The position numbers and the translations under genes were made by a program. Below are positions 37,743 through 45,350 of a stretch of DNA of 64,000 nucleotides, piece after piece. The notes beneath the pieces are model-generated. The model ran no database searches. It saw only the letters and a list, made by a program, of their open reading frames with translations, and was not told the origin of the DNA. The stretch covers positions 1 through 64,000 of the forward strand of contig JBCFBK010000009.1 in assembly GCA_038562555.1 (NCBI GenBank), in the 5' to 3' direction. Source of the stretch: JBCFBK01 sp038562555 (GTDB taxonomy: Bacteria; Bacteroidota; Bacteroidia; Bacteroidales; Prolixibacteraceae). The first letter of the stretch is position 1, and each line of letters opens with the position of its first letter.

Positions 37743-38576
37743 CTACAGGTCCAGCTCCACGTATACAGGCAAATGATCGGACGGATAACGCTGGTCTTTC
37801 GAATCAGTCAACACCCCGTATTTTTTCACGACGGTCTTTTTGCCTACGAAAATATAGTCGATGCGATCGGTCAGCGGACTGTTAAAATCAAAACCGTTAA
37901 AGGTTCCTTCGGGCCCCTCAGCGGGAGTCTCAGTAACTTCTTTACTGTCTTCCAGCCTTCTCTTAATCACTTTTACAGGATTTTCATCAGGCCTGGCGTT
38001 AAAATCGCCGGTCAGAATAACCGGAAGGTTCTTCTCATTCAGCTCATTGATTTTTCGCTGAATCAGGCGGGCAGATTCGTGTCTGGCTTTTTCTCCCTGA
38101 TGGTCAAAATGAGTATTGAAGACCCAGAAGTTTTGCCGCGTATCATAATCTTCAAGCAAGGCGAAAGTACAAATGCGCGGGAGCGCTGCATCCCAGCTTT
38201 TTGAAGGAATATGGGGAGTCTCAGATAACCAGAACCAGCCCTGTTCCTTGAGCTGATATTTTTGGGAATTATAAAAGATCGGAGCATATTCTCCCCGGTT
38301 AATCCCGTCTTCACGTCCAACTCCCACCCAATCAAAACCGGGCATTCTCGAAGCAACGTCATTCACCTGCCCCAGCAGAGCCTCCTGCAAACCGAAAACA
38401 TCGGGCGCATACTTACGGATCAGTTTCACGACCTCGTCTTTCCGGTTCGGCCAGGCATTTAAACTGTCGCCGGGATTATTGTAGCGGATATTGTAGGTCA
38501 TCACCTTCAGATCAAGCGTAAAGCCAATACTGCTGATTGCCATGGCACACATAACAAGGAGGATTTTTATCTTCAT
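37743..38576 (-). CDS. Exported endonuclease/exonuclease/phosphatase-family hydrolase
   Basis: 277 residues with a signal peptide (1-20, ending SIGFT). EEP-fold motifs in order: MTYNIRYNN, PDVFGLQEAL (metal Glu), RQNFWVFNTHFDHQGEKAR, VILTGDFNARPDE and RIDYIFV with a final SDHLPVYVEL. These are the residues of a Mg2+-dependent phosphodiesterase. Secreted members in Bacteroidetes may act on nucleic acid, phospholipid or sugar phosphodiesters. Its ATG overlaps the stop of the esterase gene (ATGA), indicating translational coupling. Confidence 0.9.
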   Translation of the reverse strand: MKIKILLVMCAMAISSIGFTLDLKVMTYNIRYNNPGDSLNAWPNRKDEVVKLIRKYAPDVFGLQEALLGQVNDVASRMPGFDWVGVGREDGINRGEYAPIFYNSQKYQLKEQGWFWLSETPHIPSKSWDAALPRICTFALLEDYDTRQNFWVFNTHFDHQGEKARHESARLIQRKINELNEKNLPVILTGDFNARPDENPVKVIKRRLEDSKEVTETPAEGPEGTFNGFDFNSPLTDRIDYIFVGKKTVVKKYGVLTDSKDQRYPSDHLPVYVELDL

Positions 38577-39535
38577 AAATTATCATTTTCAGGGCAAAAA
38601 TTATACTCCGGATAGTCACACTGGTGTTCTCCGTCAATGATCGTGTGGATCTGATCGCGCTTTCCGTTAAGGACAAACTCCCGGCAAAACTCCATGATCT
38701 CTTCAAAATATAGTTCCATGGGACTTCCGGCGAGCGAATGATTGCCGCCACAGGTGGTATGAAGCCAGTACGGCTTTCCCAGCAGACGAAGCTTTTCTGC
38801 AATAACCTGCCCGCCGTTCAAAATGAGGTAACCGGGTTGATCCGGTTTACAGTACCGGTGCGAAGCTTTCCCATAAGGAACGAGGTTATCACAAGTCCCA
38901 TGAAAAAACAGCGAAGGAATCGCCGTTTCTTCGGTGACCCTGGCCGTGTCGGGTATCGCCCCGGCCATACTAACCACCCCTGCATACGGCTTGATTCCCG
39001 CAGCCGATAAATAGGGTTGGTCGTATACGCCGTCAAGCACCGTCTCGGCCCCGGCGCTGCTGCCCGCCAGGATCATTTGACGCGGATCAATACTAAACTT
39101 TTCCTGATGCTCAATGAGAAACGACGTGGCATCATGTAAATCTTCAACAGCGGCGGCAAAAGTGGCCAGTTTTTCTTCGGCAGAACAGTCACAGCCAAAA
39201 CCGCTCGCCGTTCCTTTTCTGGTCAGGCGGTATGAAATGGATACCGCCACATACCCGCGGCGGGCCACTTTTTTGCAAAATTCCACCACACCAGCCTCGT
39301 CACGCGCCCCCCCCGAAAATCCGCCACCATGCACATACAGAAATACCGGCCGGCTGGTCTCCTGATCGCCGGCAGGAAGGTATATATCCAGATCCAGTTG
39401 CTGATTATTTTTTTTTGCGTATGAGTATGTTTCTGTAATCACTGAATCAGCAATCACATCACGATAACGTTCATTGCCAAGGACTATACTTAGCGTTCCC
39501 AGGGAAATGACCAGAAAAAAAAACAGCTTTTTCAT
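38573..39535 (-). CDS. Exported carboxylesterase-like alpha/beta-hydrolase
   Basis: 320 residues. Signal peptide 1-20 (LFFFLVISLGTLSIVLG). The HSL/carboxylesterase oxyanion motif is YVHGGGFSGGARDEAG. The nucleophile is in GSSAG (Ser160). The acid and histidine are expected in HGTCDNLVPYG and CGGNHSLAG. It probably removes acyl groups (acetyl, feruloyl or similar) from glycans. It is the first gene of a two-gene unit with the EEP hydrolase. Confidence 0.88.
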   Translation of the reverse strand: MKKLFFFLVISLGTLSIVLGNERYRDVIADSVITETYSYAKKNNQQLDLDIYLPAGDQETSRPVFLYVHGGGFSGGARDEAGVVEFCKKVARRGYVAVSISYRLTRKGTASGFGCDCSAEEKLATFAAAVEDLHDATSFLIEHQEKFSIDPRQMILAGSSAGAETVLDGVYDQPYLSAAGIKPYAGVVSMAGAIPDTARVTEETAIPSLFFHGTCDNLVPYGKASHRYCKPDQPGYLILNGGQVIAEKLRLLGKPYWLHTTCGGNHSLAGSPMELYFEEIMEFCREFVLNGKRDQIHTIIDGEHQCDYPEYNFCPENDNL

Positions 39536-39625
39536 ATTTTGAATTTACGGAAATACAGAATTCCCGTGCTAAATTAAAAAAAATGGATCAATATTGCTTC
39601 CGGTGCCTTATACTATTCCTTCTCA

Positions 39626-40558
39626 TCAGAACAGGTCCCGCTTCCGGAAGATAAAGATTCCCAAAAAAGCCATCAATGCAGAAAAAAGCAAAATCAAAAC
39701 AAAGGCCCAACTGTTATTTTCGAGATGGTTAGGTACATTCATGCCATACAAACTGGCAATTAAAGTCGGGATCATCAGAATAATGGAAATGGAAGCCAAC
39801 TGTTTCATCACCACGTTCAGATTATTGGAGATCACCGAAGCAAAGGCGTCCATCATACCACTCTGAATGTCGGAATAGATCTGCGACATCTCCAGGGCCT
39901 GTTTATTCTCGATGATCGCATCTTCGAGCAAATCTTCGTTAACTTCACCCATATTCGATTTAAAGGAGTTGCGAAGCTTCGCCAGCACGATTTCATTTGC
40001 CTTCAGGGATGTGATAAAATACACCAGGCATTTTTCCATCTTCAGCAGTTTGTTCAGTTCCCGGTTGCGTATTGATTTCTCCAGCTCATTTTCGATTTGT
40101 GCGGTCTGCTGATTGATCTGCTTCAGATAGCTCAGATAAGTACTGCCCGAACGAAGAAAAAGTTTTAGGATAAAATTAAGTTCGTCGTGAATCAGGTGAT
40201 TCTGACCTCTGAACAGTGCAGGCTGATCAAAAGGCAGCACCTCATTCTGACGGGCGCAAAGCGTAACCGTCACCTGGTTGATCCGGATGATCCCGAGAGG
40301 CAAGGTCGCGTAGGGAACACCATTCGTGGTAGTTTCAACGGGCACACGAAAAATGATCAGTGACCAGTCGTCGTCCACTTCGTAGCGTGGGCGCTCGTCG
40401 GCATCGAGTATATCACGGATAATATCGTCGGGAACCTGAAATTCATTTTGTAAACGTTCGAGCTCTTCTGATGCCGGCTCGACAATGTTAATCCAACATC
40501 CTTTTTCTGCATGGGGAATCTCAATGTATCCACCAAAACTTTTAAAGATTCTTAGCAT
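39626..40558 (-). CDS. corA: CorA-family Mg2+ transporter
   Basis: 310 residues. The large N-terminal cytoplasmic alpha/beta domain plus long stalk helix (about 1-245) is followed by two transmembrane helices: about 250-271, then the selectivity signature YGMN (Gly272-Met273-Asn274), then 284-304. It ends in the positively charged tail FRKRDLF. Length and layout fit CorA. It forms a pentameric Mg2+ channel in the inner membrane. The leader is unusual: a perfect Shine-Dalgarno eight bases before the ATG, buried in a hairpin, preceded by a short reading frame (separate entries). The gene lies 139 bp downstream of the ABC-F gene but has its own -7 box. Confidence 0.95.
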   Translation of the reverse strand: MLRIFKSFGGYIEIPHAEKGCWINIVEPASEELERLQNEFQVPDDIIRDILDADERPRYEVDDDWSLIIFRVPVETTTNGVPYATLPLGIIRINQVTVTLCARQNEVLPFDQPALFRGQNHLIHDELNFILKLFLRSGSTYLSYLKQINQQTAQIENELEKSIRNRELNKLLKMEKCLVYFITSLKANEIVLAKLRNSFKSNMGEVNEDLLEDAIIENKQALEMSQIYSDIQSGMMDAFASVISNNLNVVMKQLASISIILMIPTLIASLYGMNVPNHLENNSWAFVLILLFSALMAFLGIFIFRKRDLF

Positions 40559-40560
40559 AA

Positions 40561-40593
40561 ATGCCTCCTTTTGTTAGTCTCTGCAGGAGGCAT
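40561..40593 (-). promoter_or_regulatory. RBS-sequestering hairpin in the corA leader
   Basis: On the minus strand ATGCCTCCT (40585-40593) pairs perfectly over 9 bp with AGGAGGCAT (40561-40569), closing a 15-nt loop. The second arm contains the GGAGG Shine-Dalgarno of corA, ending 5 nt before the ATG, so the folded RNA hides the ribosome site. An alternative 7-bp helix pairs CTGTAGG (40604-40610, spanning the upstream stop codon) with CCTGCAG (40581-40587). It overlaps the anti-SD arm by three bases and would compete with it. Confidence 0.6.
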
Positions 40594-40604
40594 GACAAGG
40601 CCGC

Positions 40605-40655
40605 CTACAGGGAGGTTAATAATTCTTTTTGCTTATGATACGGGCCTTCGTCCAT
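40605..40655 (-). CDS. Putative 16-residue leader peptide upstream of corA
   Basis: An ATG at 40655 opens a 17-codon frame including its TAG stop, reading MDEGPYHKQKELLTSL. It would begin about 18 nt after the predicted transcription start and is preceded by the A-rich sequence typical for starts in this phylum. Its stop lies 11 nt before the anti-SD arm of the corA hairpin. An acidic/proline N-terminus (Asp-Glu-Gly-Pro) is the kind of sequence known in E. coli MgtL to make ribosomes fall off at low Mg2+. Function is an inference. Confidence 0.4.
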   Translation of the reverse strand: MDEGPYHKQKELLTSL

Positions 40656-40679
40656 GTTAATTTTTTACTTATTGCGGCG

Positions 40680-40687
40680 CAAATTTA
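40680..40687 (-). promoter_or_regulatory. -7 element of corA
   Basis: TAAATTTG on the minus strand fits TAnnTTTG. It sits 10 bp past the ABC-F stop. Transcription from near 40673 would give corA a leader of about 115 nt. No good -33 box is visible. Confidence 0.5.
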
Positions 40688-40697
40688 ATTAAAAATG

Positions 40698-42314
40698 CTA
40701 TTTATTATACCGGACCATTCTGTTTTCGTGAATTTTTTCGTCAGTCAGGTATTCGCTGAAATCCATATATTTATCGATGACACCATCGGGCGTCAGGTCT
40801 ATCACCCTCGAGCACACCGTTTCAATAAACTGGTGGTCGTGAGAAGCCATCAGGATTTGTTCCGGGAATGCTTTCATATTGTTGTTGAACGACTGGATCG
40901 ATTCCATATCGAGGTGATTAGTGGGATGATCCAGCACCACCGTATTGGGGTGCTCCAGCATCATCCGGGCAATCATGCAACGCATCTTTTCACCACCAGA
41001 AAGGACCTTCACATTCTTTTGCAGGTCGTCTCCTGAGAAAAGCATTTTGCCCAGGTACCCTCTCAGAAAACCTTCACTTGTGTCGGCCGAATATTTGGCA
41101 AGCCAGTTCACAAGCGTTTCATTGGTGGTAAAGTATTCTGAGTTATCCATCGGAAGGTACGCTTTTTTAATAGTCACACCCCATTCGTACTCACCGGAAG
41201 TCGGCTCGAGTTCACCCATGATAATCCGGAAAAAAGCAGTCATGACCCGGTTATCCTTTCCGAGGAAAACCACCTTATCACCTTTTTCAATTGTAAAGCT
41301 CGCGTCCCGGAAAAAAATTTCGCCATCCTGCTCGTAACTAAGGCCTTCCACCCGCAGGATCCGGTCGCCCGATTGCCGTTCCGGCTGAAAGATGATTCCC
41401 GGATAACGTCGGTTTGAAGGCTGAATTTCCTCAATATTGAGCTTTTCCAGCATCTTTTTTCGGCTGGTTGTTTGCTTTGACTTGGATACGTTGGCGCTAA
41501 AACGCCTGATAAATTCAAGCAATTCCTTCTTTTTCTCCTCCGCTTTCTTATTGGCTGACGATTGCTGCCGCAGCGCCAACTGGCTCGACTCGTACCAGAA
41601 CGAGTAATTTCCTGAAAAAGCCCTGATCTTTCCGTAATCAATATCGACTACATCGGTACAGACATTATCCAGGAAGTGACGGTCGTGCGAAACAACAATT
41701 ACGGTATTCTGACTATTTCCCAAATAATTTTCCAGCCATAAAACAGTTTCCAGGTCAAGATCATTGGTAGGCTCATCAAGCAGCAGATTATCGGGATTGC
41801 CAAATAATGCCTGGGCAAGTAATACCCTGACTTTCGCTTTTGCATCCAGATCCTTCATCAGTTGATAATGCATATCCTCTTTAATTCCCAGTCCGCTAAG
41901 CAGCATGGCGGCATCACTTTCTGCGTTCCAGCCGTTCATCCCGGCAAAGTCGTCCTCCAGCTTCGCTGCCCTCAGCCCGTCCTCTTCACTAAAGTCACTT
42001 TTCATGTAAAGAGCTTCTTTCTCCTTCATGATCCGCCACAGGTCTTTATGTCCCATCAGCACGGTGTCCAGAACAGGAAATTCGTCAAATTCGAAATGGT
42101 TTTGCTTCAGCACCGAAAGACGTTCGCCCGGCCCCATGCTCACCGAACCGTGCGTAGGTTCCAGCTCCCCTGAAATCATTCTCAGAAAGGTTGATTTTCC
42201 CGCTCCGTTCGCTCCGATCACGCCATAGCAGTTACCGGGCGTAAATTTCAGATTTACGTCTGTGAACAAGGGCTTCTTGCCGAACTGAATCGCTAAATTT
42301 TCTACCGTTATCAT
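40698..42314 (-). CDS. ABC-F family ribosome-associated ATPase with degenerate second site
   Basis: 538 residues, soluble, two ATP-binding domains and no membrane helices. NBD1 is canonical: Walker A GANGAGKSTFL (about 35-45) and Walker B LLLDEPTNDLD. A basic linker (about 240-310, KKAEEKKKELLEFIRRFSAN) is the P-site tRNA interaction motif. In NBD2 the signature VLSGGEKMRCMIARMM is intact, but Walker A reads GKDNRVMTAFF instead of GxxGxGK[ST], and Walker B reads VVLDHPTNHLD with His in place of the catalytic Glu. Resembles YbiT/EttA-type translation factors. A -7 box TACCTTTG lies 32 bp upstream of the ATG. Confidence 0.92.
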   Translation of the reverse strand: MITVENLAIQFGKKPLFTDVNLKFTPGNCYGVIGANGAGKSTFLRMISGELEPTHGSVSMGPGERLSVLKQNHFEFDEFPVLDTVLMGHKDLWRIMKEKEALYMKSDFSEEDGLRAAKLEDDFAGMNGWNAESDAAMLLSGLGIKEDMHYQLMKDLDAKAKVRVLLAQALFGNPDNLLLDEPTNDLDLETVLWLENYLGNSQNTVIVVSHDRHFLDNVCTDVVDIDYGKIRAFSGNYSFWYESSQLALRQQSSANKKAEEKKKELLEFIRRFSANVSKSKQTTSRKKMLEKLNIEEIQPSNRRYPGIIFQPERQSGDRILRVEGLSYEQDGEIFFRDASFTIEKGDKVVFLGKDNRVMTAFFRIIMGELEPTSGEYEWGVTIKKAYLPMDNSEYFTTNETLVNWLAKYSADTSEGFLRGYLGKMLFSGDDLQKNVKVLSGGEKMRCMIARMMLEHPNTVVLDHPTNHLDMESIQSFNNNMKAFPEQILMASHDHQFIETVCSRVIDLTPDGVIDKYMDFSEYLTDEKIHENRMVRYNK

Positions 42315-42345
42315 GTCTGTTCTTACCTTTCGCTGTTAAGGGCTG

Positions 42346-42353
42346 CAAAGGTA
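42346..42353 (-). promoter_or_regulatory. -7 element of the ABC-F gene
   Basis: TACCTTTG on the minus strand fits TAnnTTTG, giving a leader of about 25 nt. The -33 region does not match well. Confidence 0.45.
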
Positions 42354-42479
42354 ACATATTTCAGGGCCATCGGGAATTTTCGCGGTTAATTAATTCTAAA
42401 GTTTCTGCAAACAGCAAGGGAATGCATGGAAAGAAAGCCGATAAAAGCACTGTTTTCGCGCGCAGGGATAGGAAAAGTG

Positions 42480-43199
42480 TCAGGCAATTTCCATATTCTG
42501 CGACTCAATGATGGGTTCTCCCCTGAACCGCAGTAACAGATTAGCCACCGCCAGGGTGTCTTTCTCACAGTAACGGGCAATGCGTTCCAGATCGCCTTCC
42601 CGGTAATAGACCCGTGCAACCTGGCTGCCGTCAATATCATCTTTGGGTGTTGGAATATTAAAGATGGCACACAGCAGATTCAGGGAAGTGTAGTTCTTGT
42701 AATCCCCGAATTTCCATAGCTGTAAGGTGTCCAGCAATTTATCCTTCATTTCCCACGGCTTCAGGCCGGCCATGTTCAGGACGTTTGGCAGCCGCATGCC
42801 ACTGATCAGTGTTCGGCGTGCAATAAAGGGATAATCAAATTCCTGTCCGTTATGGGCGCATAAACATCTCCCCGGGTAACTCATAAAACGCTCCAGCATA
42901 TCATTGAATGAAGCAAGCAGCTTCTTCTCCTGATCATCATAAAATGACTTTACCCGGTAAACACGCTCGCCTTTTTTCTGGGTGATTACTCCGGCCGAGA
43001 TACAGACAATCTTTCCAAATTCGGCATATATGCCGGCCCTCTCATAAACATCTTCCGGCTTTCCTTCCCCGCGAAAACTCTCGGATTTCCTGTCCCACAG
43101 GCGTTGAAACTTCTCGGGGACTTCCTGATAATCCGGATACTGGGGGACCGTTTCAATATCAACAAACAAGACATCTTCAAGATTCAGGTTATAAAGCAT
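42480..43199 (-). CDS. Predicted 3'-5' exonuclease (DnaQ/PolB-like DEDD fold)
   Basis: 239 residues. DEDD motifs in order: LFVDIETVPQYPDYQ (Asp, Glu), LCAHNGQEFDYPFIARR (Asp) and ARYCEKDTLAVANLLLR (Asp). This is the 'predicted 3'-5' exonuclease related to the exonuclease domain of PolB' family, a stand-alone proofreading-like nuclease of unclear role. It is soluble and monocistronic. A -7 box TATCTTTG lies at 43221-43228 on the minus strand, suggesting a leader of about 14 nt. Confidence 0.88.
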   Translation of the reverse strand: MLYNLNLEDVLFVDIETVPQYPDYQEVPEKFQRLWDRKSESFRGEGKPEDVYERAGIYAEFGKIVCISAGVITQKKGERVYRVKSFYDDQEKKLLASFNDMLERFMSYPGRCLCAHNGQEFDYPFIARRTLISGMRLPNVLNMAGLKPWEMKDKLLDTLQLWKFGDYKNYTSLNLLCAIFNIPTPKDDIDGSQVARVYYREGDLERIARYCEKDTLAVANLLLRFRGEPIIESQNMEIA

Positions 43200-43220
43200 G
43201 GCGTTGGTTTCTTGTTAAGT

Positions 43221-43228
43221 CAAAGATA
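43221..43228 (-). promoter_or_regulatory. -7 element of the exonuclease gene
   Basis: TATCTTTG on the minus strand is an exact TAnnTTTG match 22 bp before the ATG. No -33 TTTG is seen. Confidence 0.45.
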
Positions 43229-43322
43229 AACAAGAAGACTGTATTTTCGTTAATGCCTGTGGGTTTTATGGGATAAACCGGGAAAGTATTAACTTCGCAT
43301 CACGAATTCAAAACACAAAGCT

Positions 43323-43622
43323 ATGATTAACCATGTCGTCCTTTTTAAAGTCAAAGATTACCCGGAGCCTGAAAAGCAGGAAGTTCGCGCAAAGATAAAA
43401 TTGCTGCTTGAAGGACTGAGGGGAAAAATAAAAGAGCTGAAGCATCTGGAAGCCGGACTGAATGTTGAGATGAACGCCCAGGCCTGGGATATTTGTCTGA
43501 TCACACACTTTGAAAACATGGAAGATCTGAATGTTTACCGGGTTCACCCGGAACATCTTAAAGTAGTTGAATATATCCAGGCTTCAACGGCATCCAGAGC
43601 TGCTGTTGACTATTTATTTTAA
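43323..43622 (+). CDS. Dabb-family (stress-responsive A/B barrel) protein
   Basis: 99 residues, one compact ferredoxin-like barrel: INHVVLFKVKDYPEPEKQEV at the start, an amphipathic helix, LKHLEAGLNV, DICLITHFENMEDLNVYRVH, then HLKVVEYIQ. This is the Dabb signature (His near the N-terminus, PxH motif near the C-terminus). Members are dimeric and often bind small hydrophobic ligands; no substrate can be assigned here. It lies 13 bp before manA and is probably co-transcribed with it. Confidence 0.85.
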   Translation: MINHVVLFKVKDYPEPEKQEVRAKIKLLLEGLRGKIKELKHLEAGLNVEMNAQAWDICLITHFENMEDLNVYRVHPEHLKVVEYIQASTASRAAVDYLF

Positions 43623-43635
43623 ACACGTAAAAAAT

Positions 43636-44616
43636 ATGCAGAATTTGTATCCGCTGAAATTTGCCCCGATCTACATGGACAAGATATGGGGCGGGCAAAA
43701 GATAAGGACAGAACTTGGAAAGGATTTCGGAAATTTGCCGAACTGTGGCGAAAGCTGGGAAATTTCCGGCTATCCCGGACATGTTTCGGTGGTGAGCAAT
43801 GGTTTTTTGGCTGGCAACGACCTCGAAGAACTCATCGAAGTGTACATGGGTGACCTGGTCGGCGACCGTGTCTATGAAAAATTCAGCGTCGAATTTCCGC
43901 TGCTGATCAAGTTTATAGATGCCAATGATGACCTTTCCATACAAGTGCATCCCGATGATAAACTGGCAAAAGAAAAACACCAGGCCTATGGAAAGACCGA
44001 GATGTGGTACATTTTGCAGGCCGACCCGGGCGGACGGCTGAATATTGGCTTCAACCAGCCGTTGGATGCCAATCAATATCTTCAGAAACTTTCATCGGGC
44101 AACCTGATGGATACGCTGAATTTTGTTGACGTTAAGCCCGGCGACGTCTTTTTTATGCCTGCAGGCCGTGTACATGCCATCGGGAAAGGGATCCTGCTCG
44201 CCGAGATCCAGCAGACATCGGATCTGACCTACCGGATTTATGATTATAACCGTAAAGACGCAAACGGCAACGAACGGGAATTGCATACGGAACTTGCACT
44301 CGACGCGATCGATTTTACCTGGCACGACAACTATCGCACTGAGTACCAGACGGAACCGAACAAAAGTACAGAAGTTGTAAAAAGTAACTACTTTACAACC
44401 AATGTTCTTGAATTTGACCAGCCTGTCGATAAAGATATTTATGAACTCGATTCGTTTGTAATCTATATCTGTATTGAAGGGGAGTATGAGATCATCTGTC
44501 CGGAGCTGACTGAACGGGGTAAAAAAGGAGAAACGATACTGGTTCCCGCTTCCGTCAGTCAATTTCAGCTTAAGCCGATCAACGGAAAAGTTAAACTTTT
44601 GGAAGTACACGTATAG
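43636..44616 (+). CDS. manA: Mannose-6-phosphate isomerase, class I
   Basis: 326 residues from the ATG at 43636; an in-frame upstream ATG at 43567 would overlap the Dabb gene. Two-domain cupin fold with Zn2+ site: APIYMDKIWGGQKIRTELG, GESWEIS, SIQVHPDD, the KTEMWYIL Glu, and AGRVHAIGKGILLAEIQQ with YRIYDYNR. It interconverts mannose-6-phosphate and fructose-6-phosphate, feeding mannose released by the GH92 enzymes into glycolysis or supplying GDP-mannose. Its place among core genes suggests a housekeeping role. Confidence 0.94.
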   Translation: MQNLYPLKFAPIYMDKIWGGQKIRTELGKDFGNLPNCGESWEISGYPGHVSVVSNGFLAGNDLEELIEVYMGDLVGDRVYEKFSVEFPLLIKFIDANDDLSIQVHPDDKLAKEKHQAYGKTEMWYILQADPGGRLNIGFNQPLDANQYLQKLSSGNLMDTLNFVDVKPGDVFFMPAGRVHAIGKGILLAEIQQTSDLTYRIYDYNRKDANGNERELHTELALDAIDFTWHDNYRTEYQTEPNKSTEVVKSNYFTTNVLEFDQPVDKDIYELDSFVIYICIEGEYEIICPELTERGKKGETILVPASVSQFQLKPINGKVKLLEVHV

Positions 44617-44660
44617 TGTTCTTTACTTACGACTTACGACTAAATACTTACGACCGGAAT
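44617..44660. repeat. Short tandem-word spacer
   Basis: The manA-engB spacer holds the near-repeat tacttacgacttacgactaa followed by atacttacgaccgg: four copies of cttacga in about 35 bp. It resembles the other word-repeat spacers of this window. Confidence 0.45.
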
Positions 44661-44662
44661 AC

Positions 44663-45262
44663 ATGGAAATCAAGACTGCACGTTTTTTAATGAGTAACAC
44701 CGATATCCGCAAGTGCCCGCCTCCCGACCGTCCGGAGTACGCATTTATCGGCCGGTCAAATGTTGGTAAGTCGTCATTGATCAACATGCTGGTCAACAAC
44801 AAAAAACTGGCGAAAACCTCCCAACGCCCCGGAAAAACGCAACACATCAACCATTACCTGATCAATGATAACTGGTACCTGGTCGATCTTCCGGGCTATG
44901 GATTTGCAAAGGTTTCAAAAGCTACCCAGACCAGGCTTCAAACGTATATTGTCGATTATATCAAAAAGCGGGAGAATCTCTACTGTCTGCTTGTGTTAAT
45001 CGATTCAAGGCATGAACCTCAGCTCATTGATCTGGAATTCATTACGTGGCTTGGAGAGAACAAGGTCCCCTTCGCGCTTGTTTTTACAAAAGCAGACAAA
45101 CTGAGCAAAAATAAACTGGCGGCCAATGTGGAATTTTATAAAAAAGAACTTACCAAAACATGGGAGCAACTGCCCCCTGTTTTAGTAAGTTCATCTGAAA
45201 CCGGTTTGGGAAAAGATGAAATACTGGCGTTTATAGGACGTACAATCAACAGCATGGAATAA
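44663..45262 (+). CDS. engB: Ribosome biogenesis GTPase YihA/YsxC (EngB)
   Basis: 199 residues. Single TRAFAC G domain: G1 GRSNVGKSSLI (about 31-41), G2 region around the Thr in RPGKTQHIN, G3 DLPGYGFA, G4 TKADK and G5 VSSSETG. Length and lack of extra domains fit EngB, needed for large-subunit assembly. The start ATG gives the usual MEIKTARFLMSN N-terminus. Followed after 88 bp by prs with its own -7 box. Confidence 0.95.
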   Translation: MEIKTARFLMSNTDIRKCPPPDRPEYAFIGRSNVGKSSLINMLVNNKKLAKTSQRPGKTQHINHYLINDNWYLVDLPGYGFAKVSKATQTRLQTYIVDYIKKRENLYCLLVLIDSRHEPQLIDLEFITWLGENKVPFALVFTKADKLSKNKLAANVEFYKKELTKTWEQLPPVLVSSSETGLGKDEILAFIGRTINSME

Positions 45263-45306
45263 CCACCTTTCTGCCATTTTTTTTAATATCGTCTTAAAGA
45301 TTTTTT

Positions 45307-45314
45307 TACCTTTG
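45307..45314 (+). promoter_or_regulatory. -7 element of prs
   Basis: TACCTTTG matches TAnnTTTG and is followed by CGCCC. An upstream T-rich stretch stands where -33 should be. Leader about 30 nt. Confidence 0.5.
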
Positions 45315-45350
45315 CGCCCATTCCAGGGTACTTAAATAAAATAGGAACAT

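Noticed and set aside
43567..43635. N-terminal extension of ManA
   Set aside because: It overlaps the end of the Dabb gene; the family begins at the ATG at 43636.
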